A stretch of DNA of 64,000 nt from Rhizophagus clarus (lineage: Eukaryota; Glomeromycota; Glomeromycetes; Glomerales; Glomeraceae). This document shows positions 37,241 through 47,630 of the stretch, piece after piece; position 1 is the first letter of the stretch; every line of letters begins with the position of its first letter. Location: NCBI GenBank assembly GCA_015698045.1, contig BLAL01000261.1:372001-436000 (forward strand), given 5' to 3'. The notes under the pieces were generated by a model that was not told the origin of the DNA, ran no database searches, and was given only the letters and a program-made list of their open reading frames with translations. Both the position numbers and the translations under genes were made by a program.

Positions 37241-39181
37241 TCATTCAGTGTCATTATTTTCTTGATTAATTTCATTTAGATCTATGATCAAATCAATAAA
37301 TTAGACGAGGGGATATTAACACAAATATTCATAAATAAAATTAAGTTACCTAATTCACTTAATTGAACATCAAAACATTCCGAGACTATAAATTAATAAC
37401 AATTAAGATGGTAAGTAAAATATAAAATTATTAGTTACAATAATAATCACGAATGGTAATACTTACTCGGATTTGTTGATGCTGATCCAAAAAATAAACA
37501 TGCGATTAAAATGTAAATAAATTTTGTTAATTAAAATCAAAAATTTATTCGAATTAAATTGAAATGGTGACAAACCTGAGGAATTTACTGGTTCTGGAAG
37601 ATCTTTGAAGTTTAAAAGCCTGCTTGTGTAGATTGCCTGAGGGTGAGTTGTAATACTTGCAGAATTGCTGCTGTTTAATCTGGTTTTCAATCTGTTTATT
37701 CTAATTTCTTCATATTTTTCAATCTGGGAACGGATTTCGCCATCTTTATGTCGCATTTCATCCCATTTTTTTAACGTTAGAAATACTACTTCAGCAGTTG
37801 GTCTATTTTCTGCATTATTATCCCAACACTTTATAATTAATTCTTCAAGAAATTGTGGAGTACCTTCAGAAATTTTTGGTCTAAGTCCTTTACATATTTC
37901 AGTAGCCAAAATATAATCATGAGGGGTATCATTAAAAGGAATTTCATCAGAAAAATATTCATTCATCATGATTCCAAATGAATAAATATCAGCCGCTTTT
38001 GTATATTGATTACCACGTAAAACTTCTGGTGCCATGTAAGGTAATACTCCATAAATTTCTTCTGATTTTTCATCATCATTCTTATTTTCTGATTGACACA
38101 TTCCTAAATCACTTATAAGTATAGTGTCACCAACTAATATATTACCTATATGAAAATCTTTGTGAATTTTTCCAGCGTTATGAATATTTAATAGTCCATT
38201 TGCAATTCTTAATAAATAGTTAAGTTTCAGAATATCTTCTTCAGGTTTATTTAAATAGAAATTTCTCAAATTTCCATTTTGACAATATTGGAAAACCATC
38301 ATATAATCTTTAGTACTTGGATCTTGAGTTATTCCATAGCAGTAAATAATATTCCAAAGATAAATCTGAAGATGAGATTTAATCTAATAATAAATGATGT
38401 AAAAAATAAATTTTTAATAACAATTAAATTGACAAATTAAATTAGTTCTTATACTATTTACCTCATTCAAAAAATCTGTATTAATTATAGAAGAATTATC
38501 CAAACTTTTTAATGCAACTTTACAATCAGTATATCTATACCATTTTTGTTTTTCAATATTCCAACAACCAAGAAATCCTTCGGGCCATTCAGCCGAATAA
38601 ATTTTTCCAAATCCGCCACTGGTAATATAAGTAACTTTTTTAAAATGTTCAAAAGGTATCCACTCAAGGCATTTTGTATAATGTAGAGAATTAAGTTGTG
38701 AATATTGTATCAATTCATCAATATCTTTATTTCCACTGGTCCAATTTTTAAAATTTTCTCTAAATCTTTTAGCATTACATGGTTGACACCAATCTAGACC
38801 GGTGCCAGGTTCATTACATTCTCCACATATACCATATACTTCTTTTCTTTTTTCTAAATCTTTCATATAAACTACTCTATCATGTATCTCTTTTGACTTG
38901 GTAATTGGATCGATAGGAGAAATTATAGCGTGCATCTTTAAATAGTAAAGAATTATAATATTAATATTCAAACAATCAACAATAAAGTGAATTGCATTTA
39001 CCTGATATTTTCTATAATTAACATTTTTCCATAAATTTCTCGGTTTATTAATATTCTGATGATTGGCCTCCTTCTCATGATCACTTATACAAGTTGGGAT
39101 AATAGTATCCGAGGTTTCGATTTTTTTTTCTTTTTTTTTCTTTTTGAATATCTTTTTCAATATCTTTTTCAATACTTCCAT
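37241..39181 (-). CDS. TKL-type protein kinase with N-terminal CxxC module
   Basis: Five-exon model, 39002-39181, 38462-38935, 37576-38383, 37350-37385 and 37241-37281, closes to 512 residues. Exon 1 is longer than in its paralogues (60 codons) and starts with a Lys-rich run, KKILKKIFKKKKKEKK, which could be a nuclear or membrane-binding basic patch. Exon 2 has YGICGECNEPGTG...WCQPC and the glycine loop SGGFGKIYSAEW, with the lysine in VALKSLD. Exon 3 has IHKDFHIGN, SDLG, MAPE and IKCWDNNAENRPT. The tail exons encode SECFDVQLSEL and DLNEINQENNDTE. A remnant of the middle tail exon near 37463-37490 has no proper acceptor. All key residues apart from HKD for HRD are present, so it is probably active. 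It is head to head with the kinase at 39989. Confidence 0.85.
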
Positions 39182-39988
39182 ACTAATTATTAATTTGAAA
39201 TGAGATATATTATTAACTGCAGTATATGTATATACGAATTAATATCATAAATTTTTATTTACTTATGATTAATAAAATTTCTAAACATTTAAAGGAAGAC
39301 AGAGGACAAAGTCACATACAGAGTTTTATTTTTATTTGTATTATGCACGCTGATAATTGGTGTAATGTAAACCAAGTAATGTGAAGCAGATCATTATTAA
39401 CGCTAACTAATGTTGGAAATCAATAACCTTCAAACATAGTACGAATAATAAACCATTTATATCTCCTAAAAAATTATTAAAAGTACAGATGATTTTCATC
39501 ATGACTTGCTAAAAAGGAAAATGTCTGTAGCCACTAAATATAAGAGCTCACATTGGGAAACTGAATTGTTCAAAGTTTCACATTCTACAAATTTCTGTGA
39601 AGAAACTCTAGAACAAAGTCATGTCCCACAATAATGGTATCATAGAGATTTCTTACTAAATCTTCCTAGATATCAAACCTAATTTATTTATTTATTTATC
39701 AATAACAATATAAATCAGGAAATCAGGTCATGGTCCATCATTTTCCAAATTCGGGTGAATTGATAAATTAAATCGGAGCATATTTATCCGATTAGCCAAT
39801 CTAATTATCCCAAAAAAAAAAGCGCAGTAAATTCATACATAGTGCGTATAGGGGATTACACAATGTCCAAAAAAGGAAAGGTCCATATTTTATGCACGCA
39901 AAATACCGAAAAATTTAAGGATAGTTTTAAATGTTTCGAACCGCTCTCATATATATAAACGACACAATTTAATTCAACATTAATTAGT
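39182..39988. promoter_or_regulatory. Bidirectional spacer between two kinase genes
   Basis: An 807-bp interval between the outward-facing starts of two kinase genes. A TATA-like TATATAAA at 39952-39959 lies 30 bp before the plus-strand ATG. Both starts carry the shared leader ending TTAGTATG. No coding content. Confidence 0.5.
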
Positions 39989-39991
39989 ATG
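39952..39991 (+). promoter_or_regulatory. TATA-like box and shared kinase leader
   Basis: TATATAAA at 39952-39959 precedes the ATG by 30 bp. The leader ATTAATTAGTATG just before the start also precedes the kinase starts at 8760 and 47631, and a near copy precedes the one at 39181. Confidence 0.45.
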
Positions 39992-41482
39992 GAAACATTA
40001 AATAAATTATCCAAAGAAAAGCCAAAAATTTTATGGAAAAATACTAAAGGCTACCAGGTAAATGCATTTTATTATATCGTTGATAATAATAACATAATTT
40101 GAATAATAACATACTTCTCATCATTTATTAAAAGTGGCATGTTACAATATCTTCTACTAAACTAGAAAGGATAGATAATAAAATAGTTTATATGGAAGAT
40201 TTAGAAAAAAGAAAAGAAGTATATGGTATATGTGGAGAATGTAACGGACCTGGCACAGGAAGAAAATGGTGTCAAACATGTAATGCAAAAAGGTTTAGAG
40301 AAAATTTTAAAAACTGGACCAGTGGTAATAAAGACATTGACGAATTAATACAATATTCACAACTTAACGCTGTATATTATACAAAATTCCTTGAATGGAT
40401 ACCTTTTGAACATTTTAAAGATGTTGCTTATTATACTAGAGGAGGTTTTGGTAAAATCTACTTTGCTGATAGGCCCGAAGGATATATTACTGGTTGGGAT
40501 ATTGAAAATCAAAAATGGCAAAGAGGTACAAATACGAAGGTTGTATTAAAAAGTTTGGATAATTCTTCTGAAATTAGTATAGAATTTTTAAATGAGGTAG
40601 CTAAAATTAAAAAAAAAATTGATTTTTTTTTAATTTATCCGTCATTTTAATATATATATATATTTTTTTTGTTAGATTAAATCTCATATTCAGGTTTATT
40701 TTTGGGGTATTCTTCAATGTTATGGAATAACTCAAGATCCAGATACTAAAAATTATATGATGGTTTTACCATATTGTGAAGACGGAAATTTGAGAAATTA
40801 TTATTTAAATAACCATAAAGAAGGCATAAAAAAAATTTATGATTTATATAGAATTGCAAATGGATTGTTAGATATCCATAATTCTGGTAAAATACATAAA
40901 GATTTTCATTCAGGTAATTTATTATTGTATGGTAAGAATATATATATAAGTGACTTAGGATTGTGTCAATCAGTAAATAAGAACAATGATGAAAAATCGG
41001 ATGAGGAAGGAGTTACTGGAGTATTACCTTACATAGCACCAGAAGTTTTACGTGGATATCAATATACGAGAGCAGCAGATATTTACTCATTTGGAATAAT
41101 TATGAATGAATATTTTTCTGAAGAAATTCCTTTTAATGATATTCCTCATGATGAATGTTTAGCTTTTAAAATATGTAAAGGACTTAGACCAAAAATTTTT
41201 GAAGGTACTCCAAAGTTTCTTGCAGACCTAATTATGAAGTGTTGGGATGCTAATGCAGAAAACAGACCAACTACTACAGAAGTGTATGAAATATTAGGAA
41301 AACGGAATGAAGAAAAAAAGAAACGTAATAACGAAATTCATTTTCAATTGAAAGAATACGATAAAGCTATAAAAAACAAATTGGAAAACGAATCAAGTAA
41401 AAATAGTTCTGAAGTTCATTCTCATGCAATTTATACTAGTAGATTTTTAAATTTCGAACAACTTTCAGGTAAATGATTTCAA

Positions 41483-41515
<33 letters not shown>

Positions 41516-41804
41516 TAATTTAAGTTTTATATTGATTTTTGATAATATTATTAGACACTGTTCCATCAGTTTCAGCAAATCCAGGTTAGAATTACCACCG
41601 ATTAATATTATTTGTCATAATTTAATGTCTTATATTAACTTATAAATGTTATTTGCATTATAGTTTCAGAATGTTTTGATGTTCAATTAAGTGAAGCAGG
41701 TAAAGAATTTTTTTTGTATTTATTTGTAATTTTGATAATATTCTCTCATATAACTTCATTTATTTTAATTAAAAATAGATCTCCTTGAAATTGACAAGTC
41801 ATAA
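39989..41804 (+). CDS. TKL-type protein kinase with N-terminal CxxC module
   Basis: The best-supported kinase model here: six exons, 39989-40057, 40135-40596, 40676-41468, 41555-41584, 41664-41699 and 41779-41804, all GT-AG, closing to 471 residues. YGICGECNGPGTG...WCQTC is at about residues 53-75. The glycine loop TRGGFGKIYFA is near residue 123 and the lysine in VVLKSLD near 161. The catalytic loop IHKDFHSGN is near 251, SDLGLC near 268 and YIAPE near 298, followed by KCWDANAENRPTT. The tail (VPSVSANP, SECFDVQLSEA, DLLEIDKS) comes from three exons of 30, 36 and 26 nt, all in phase 1. Retention of the first tail intron would end the protein at once, as GTAAATGA reads Gly-Lys-stop. Probably an active Ser/Thr or dual-specificity kinase; the CxxC module may bind zinc. 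Cellular role unknown. Confidence 0.9.
41485..41520. repeat. AAT microsatellite
   Basis: About eleven AAT units, slightly interrupted, at the start of the first tail intron of the kinase gene. Confidence 0.85.
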
Positions 41805-42149
41805 ATGATAGTGTCGATGAGTTAAATTAAGATTTTAAAGATAGTATTCTAATCTTATTGGCTTAGCTAATTATTTGATATATTTATTTTTTTCTGGTGA
41901 AATTATTTATTTATCGGGAGGGTCTTCGCATTAATATAATGGTATTTATATATTGATGAAAATGACGAATAGATAATTGAGGTTAGGATACAATTTTAAT
42001 AAAAGTTTTTTTTACAAAACGATTTAAATATATTTTTTTTGATTATTATTATTTTATCAACATTTTTCAAGCTCAATAAGCACAATGGAATAATCTGGCT
42101 TAATCTAAAAAAAAAAAAAATCTTCGAGGTTGATAATCCATTGTCATTC
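41805..42149. other. Spacer downstream of kinase
   Basis: No feature supported beyond poly-T and poly-A runs. Confidence 0.4.
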
Positions 42150-42405
42150 TTAACGAATTTTCATTTGATGGATGTATGGAACCGGAAATTTTCCTTCAAG
42201 CATCTGAAATTAGTAATAATATTCAACATTTATGCATTATTTGTATTTATAATGACAACAAAGCATTGGGCAGAATTAATTCGAGGTCAAAAAAACCTTT
42301 ACTTACTTTATCTTTAGAAGCTACTACAAATTTTCGATTTCCATGTCTTTTAAACACAAACGACGTGTCGACGTTAAGCGCGCTTAATATTTTTTTTTGT
42401 TAAAA
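42150..42405 (+). pseudogene. Possible F-box/LRR-type gene relic
   Basis: Two overlapping frames read as one protein switching frame near 42262. The first part has MEPEIFLQASEISNNIQHLCI and IYNDNKAL in one frame. The second has AELIRGQKNLYLLYL in the next. The spacing of Leu and the 'NNIQxLxI ... ALAxLIxxQKNLxxLxL' pattern resembles the leucine-rich part of the F-box-like proteins that are very numerous in Rhizophagus. No F-box itself is visible. Family assignment is by pattern memory only. Confidence 0.3.
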
Positions 42406-42780
42406 TGAAACTCTATCTAACATATTATTTAAATACGTATTATTTCTATAGAATATAACTTATAAATTAAATACTACTTGCCAATTATTGGAAGAATGCT
42501 AAGAATGCTCTATTTAATGATATCAAGACTCTGTAAAAATTTTTATAGAAACAATTGGTTGATTCTTTTAAATAAGCAAATAATTAGATAAGAAACTATG
42601 CTCTCGAAAATGAAAAACGTCTGTTAATTCAAGCGCTAACATATGTGATGATATTATTAGTGAAACAGATTAAACATGTCGTCCAAACATATTTGCGTTT
42701 CTTCAGAGACCTGAGAAACTTGAGTATAAAAACTGATAGTTAATCAGCTTAGCGATCCACTTCAAAATTCCCAATAATCT

Positions 42781-42810
42781 TATTTAGATATATTTAGATA
42801 TATTTAGATA
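42781..42810. repeat. Short tandem repeat, 10-bp unit
   Basis: Three copies of TATTTAGATA in a row. Confidence 0.8.
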
Positions 42811-44894
42811 TGAAGGAAAAAGAACCCATATCCCAAAATATTGTTGAATTAATTTTGAAGAAAGGAAGTAATTGTAATAAAACAACATGTTCTTGATTAT
42901 ATTAATAATAATAAGTTAGTTTTACACGAATTCTATAATTGGTTTTTAAATAATTATAGTACAACTTATTAAGAAAATTAAAAAAGAAATCATTTTAGAA
43001 TTTTATAAGTGCAATCTATAAAAAAAAAAATTTTCAGGAGAAAAAAAATTCGTGTGTCATATTAAGAAATATAAAAAGATGAGAGATCTATAGCATTAAG
43101 AAAATTTTATGCGTGTTTTATTAAGAAAAAAAAAATTATTACTTGTTACTTGTTAGTATTAGTAGAACTACTTAACCGAATCTAAAAAAAAAAAAAAAAT
43201 TAACAAATCTGCAAATTCATATACTGTATATTTAAATTAATTGAATATTGCACATATAACGATATATAAATTAAACAAATCAGTAGATTTGTTCGTTTAT
43301 TTTTATCATTGATTATTCAAAATATATCAGAATATATAAACTACAGTAGATAATTTATAGAATCATTTATCCGCGAAGACAATGATTAATATATTAATTT
43401 AAAATTGCAATAGAAAATTTGGATTAGCCGATTAAAATATGAAAGTTATTTAGTTATTTTTTAAATCTCTTAAATAAAAAATCTCTTCTTTTTTTACGAG
43501 ATTCTGGATTTTCACCAAATTTATTTGACAGTGATTGATTTATTAATTAGTCAGCCACTTAAAATTTTTTACAAAAAAAAAAAAAAAATTAAAATTAAAA
43601 TTTTACCGATTTGATTTTTTTTATTATAAAGATACCAGAGAAGCTGATCTAGAGGGTGTAGGAATCTTAATTATGGGATTGAATCACGTATATCTGGGAG
43701 AATTGTTGATCTAATGATCTAATCGAGGTCATAAGCAAGGCTTCGCACTAAGCTTCTTGCCATTCTACCACGCCTTTATTCATTTTTAGCCATACATACA
43801 AACATCTATTTCTGTAGATGATTAATAGACAAAATGTAAACGATTTTTTCGAGTAAAAGAAAATTTTGAAGTATAGAATTATTACTAGCAAATCAAACGA
43901 GATAGATGATGAATATAGTTTGAATAAAGTATGGGGAAATGTAAGAGATGTGGAAAATGGTACTTTCATGAATATACGAAGGGAAACTATCGTTTAAGTT
44001 GTCAAAGTCTCTATTTGTCGCGTACGAAGATGTGAGTATAAAAAACATGGCGGAAGCAATATTATCTGCTGACTCTGCTCTTCTTGAGTCTTGACTTGGA
44101 TAATAAGAGAAATAAAAAATGGGCCTATTGCGAAAAAGTCAGACACTGTGGATAGTTCTTACTTCTTAGCATAGAAATTTTATATCACGGGAGTAAGTCC
44201 GAACCTGCAATCGCATGTACACTGATGTAATATTTTTTATCTGTATTAATAAAAATTTTATATTTACACTCTTAGAAATTCAAAGTAAAGCTTTTTATTA
44301 TACAGTATTTTTGGAAGATAATACATGATAAAGAAATAAAAAATATATATTAGAAGCAAGATAATAAATCATTAATATTAAAAAAATCTTCGTAAGTTAC
44401 TATAGCGATTAATAATTAAAACAAGATTATAACATTGTGAAACAAGTTAACTTCGACTATTATTTCTTTTTTTAAAAATTCAATAATATCTTCTTTTTGT
44501 GCTGATATTAAATCATCTTGTACGTCAATCTTTCATTTTGAGTTGGTTTTTGTTTCTTTTCATAAAAAAAGTTCATATCAGTATTGAAAAGTTAAATAAA
44601 GAACTTAAACGCAATTAAATACCTTACACTGTCCACTAGTAACATCTTTTTTTTTTGGACAATGTTGCTCATTATGGTAGGACATCTTGGGTTCAGGTTG
44701 CTCTGACTGCTCAGGATCGCGTAGTTTAGGGCTCAGGTTCAGATGATTCAGGTTGAAAAGAATAAAGTTACCGGAGTTGGAAATGTACTTTTTCGGGTCC
44801 TATCTAAATGAGCAGATGGAGTATTAGCAAAGAAAAAATAAACATTATAACAACAACAAAGGAACTTACTGGTAAATATTGTACTAGCTCACTG
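42811..44894. other. AT-rich spacer with duplicated downstream block
   Basis: No gene supported. The part at about 43320-43590 resembles 50195-50470 (shared order of words such as AAATATATCAG, TTAGTTATTTTTTAA and CAACCATTTAAAA-like), so downstream flanks of kinase copies seem to have been duplicated too. A tiny frame at 43931-44035 has a CKRCGKW motif but no further support. Confidence 0.4.
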
Positions 44895-45117
44895 GTACCA
44901 AATTTGGGGGACCGTTAAAAGCGGGTAGAATCACGTGATCATAGTAAAAATAATTGTCACGCGGTGTCGCATCCTCCATTCTTCATTTTTACTAAGTATT
45001 CCGGGGACTTAAATTTTTCGGTTAGTAAATACATATTTATCACATTCATTATTTGTCACCTCGTAATTTCTTAATGCCATAATTCCAGCCAATTCTACCC
45101 GACCCTCCAAATTTGTA
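44895..45117. mobile_element. Possible MITE with imperfect terminal inverted repeats
   Basis: The left arm (44895-44931) and right arm (45091-45117) are inverted copies. The shared parts are GTAC(C/A)AAATTTGG, then GGG and GGGTAGAAT, with about ten extra bases in the left arm. Element length is about 223 bp and there is no coding capacity. Confidence 0.45.
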
Positions 45118-45615
45118 CACTTCGAAAACTAAATCGATATATTTTCAGAAATATATGCTATCATCTAAACGTGTGTTGAAATGCACTATACCAAATCTGA
45201 AAACCAAATTAATTTATTGGTCAAAGAATATAATCACCAAATTAATTAATTTACAAAATATAAACAAGTTGCTATCGCTTACCCCACCCTTACTTTCTTA
45301 CTTTCTTAATAATATGAGTGAAACAAGTAGGTTTCTCCTTTAACCAATCACTTATCTCTCTTTTGCTTTGGATCTGTAAGTTACCTTTAAAAAAACACTA
45401 TCGTCTCTTTGACAACCGCAGCAATCAACAATTCCTTGATTTAATGTTAGTAGTGTAAACTAGCTAGTTGAAAAAGATGAAAAAGATGAAAAAGAAAAAG
45501 ATGATATAGATTATATAAATGACATAGATGATTTAACTGTTAAAAGGGAGGTAAGTTTTCCTTCAGAATCAGTAGACCTTAAAACAGGAATATACTCCAA
45601 AGATATCATCTTAAG
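45118..45615. other. AT-rich spacer
   Basis: A 76-codon frame at 45113-45343 has no motif and is unsupported. A short GAAAAAGAT repeat lies near 45471-45500. Confidence 0.4.
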
Positions 45616-45875
45616 CCCTATGAAAAAAAATTTCTCTAAAATATACTAAAGATATACTTAAATTTTTTAAAATGTACTTAAATTATACCTAAAATTGCAA
45701 TTTTAAGTATATTTTAAGTGTAAATTTTTTGTACTTAAATTATACCTAAAATTGCAATTTTAAGTACATTTTAAACGTATTTTAAGATTTAAGTACATTT
45801 TAAGTACATTAAGTATATTTTAAGTGCATTTTAAAAGTGCATACTATATTTTAAGTATATTTTTTTTTCATAGGG
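45616..45875. mobile_element. 260-bp foldback/MITE element
   Basis: The ends are inverted copies: CCCTATGAAAAAAAA at the left, and the complement of TTTTTTTTCATAGGG at the right. It is flanked on both sides by AAG (45613-45615 and 45876-45878), a possible 3-bp target duplication. The interior is made of TTTAAGTA-type words and has two 36-bp copies at 45674-45709 and 45731-45766, each containing the palindrome TAAAATTGCAATTTTA. There is no coding capacity, so it would depend on a transposase elsewhere. Confidence 0.65.
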
Positions 45876-47630
45876 AAGTCATAACGGAATATTACATTAC
45901 CATTCAAATATGACATGTTCGAATAAGAGAAATGTATTTTCAAATAAAAGAAAATGTCGAATAAAGATCTTGTTTTTTGCTGTTCCAGAGAGAATTCTTG
46001 AGTGCTATATATATACTTTCTGAATATATCGTGGACTCTTGAAAGTAAAAAGTATGTGAAATTATTAATTCTGATCAACCGATATCGAAAAATTTATGTG
46101 GTGATTTGAGTTTAGCATTATGCTTGGCATTCTCATTTTTAACTTTGTAAATCTTGACCACGAACTCAGTGTTTTTATTTTTGTTATATCAAAGAAGAAT
46201 AATCTATCATATCTGTGTGTAATTCCGTAATAAATATGATATTGTTATGTATTGTAATTCTCTTCTATTCCTAGTTCGCAAGAAGTGATAACTGTGAGAT
46301 CACGAGAGAAATAACAGTTATTTCTGGATCTACTATGACAAGTAACTTTATTCTTTTATGTATACGGAATTTATACCACCATGCGAACCAATGTTGCACA
46401 TCATATTATTAAAATTAAATACAGAAATGTATCGTCTCTTGCTTCAATAACAATGGTATACCAAACTCTCGTAAGCTTGCAGTAAAAGTTCGGTAAATAA
46501 ATACACCACGTGATTTAGAAACTTAATTTTGACAAGAATTAATCATTAAGGTCGGCATAAATCCAGCTAAATGATCACGTTTGGTATATTGAAAGTTTTT
46601 TAATATGCTTTATTATAAACGGTAAATAACAAAAGTTCAGTATAAAGTTTATATGATATTTGGTATACAGTATAAAGATTTTTTTTTAAGTATTATGATA
46701 TTGATTCTTAAAAAAAATTCACTAAGTCAAGAATTCGTTATATCATGGGTTCGTTATATCAAGAACAGACTGTAATATTTTTATATTTCCGTTCCATGAA
46801 ATGAAGCTCTTCATAATAAAAGAGTAAGTAGCATCAACTTCTTTTATGTAAGGCATAACTATATTTTTTAGAAGTCCAATATTTTTCTTGGAATGAGAAT
46901 ACGGATTCGATGGCAATCGCTACCTATTCGATTTAAAAGTAATAAAAATACACATATATACATATCGTCCATCGAATTAGGCGGTTAAAATTATTTGGAT
47001 CATAATCCTGGTAAAATTTATATAATGTACAGTAGGATGAAGGATGAAGATATCTGATATGCAATTGTGATCACGTGTTCTTAAGCTTATACCGTGAAAT
47101 ACAAAATTTTATTCGTTACAATTTTCAGCCCAAAGAAAATTCTTAAAACATTCTTAATTTAATTTAACCGGTTAGTTAACCGGTTTTAGTTAAGGGTACT
47201 TAAACACAAACTTTAACACGAATTTATTTTAATTCCCTTTTTTCTTTAGGTAAATAGTATTAATGATGCTATATTAGGTGACGCAAATGAAATTTTTTAT
47301 ATTTATATATACATTAATTGGCTAATAAAAAAAAGTTTACATTTTATATTATTTTATATTGTATGAGAAATTCCAGAATTTTAAATAACCATTATCATTT
47401 AACTATGATTTTATTAACTATGATTTTATCATGAATACGACGTACAAATTTTAACATGAAATTATTGTCAGGCTTAGTAAAACAATTTAAATTTTATTGG
47501 TTAAAAAATTTTTGTATTTAAAAATAAAAATTCGGGAGGACGGAATTAAAAAAGGCAAATTGTGATATGAATAACTTTTGCGTCACCTTATTTAGCTTAA
47601 ATTAACATCATATTATTCAAATTAATTAGT
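45876..47630. other. Spacer upstream of a kinase pseudogene
   Basis: No gene supported. TTCGTTATATCA occurs twice at 46734-46761 followed by ACAGACTGTA, which resembles the ends of pogo/Tigger-type elements. About 46977-47040 matches the region at 50636-50700, the left part of a tandem duplication. Block 47549-47586 is shared with 31149-31190. Confidence 0.45.

Noticed and set aside
43931..44035. Tiny frame with CKRCGKW as a zinc-ribbon peptide
   Set aside because: Stops on both sides, a single CxxC pair and no homologous context in the window.
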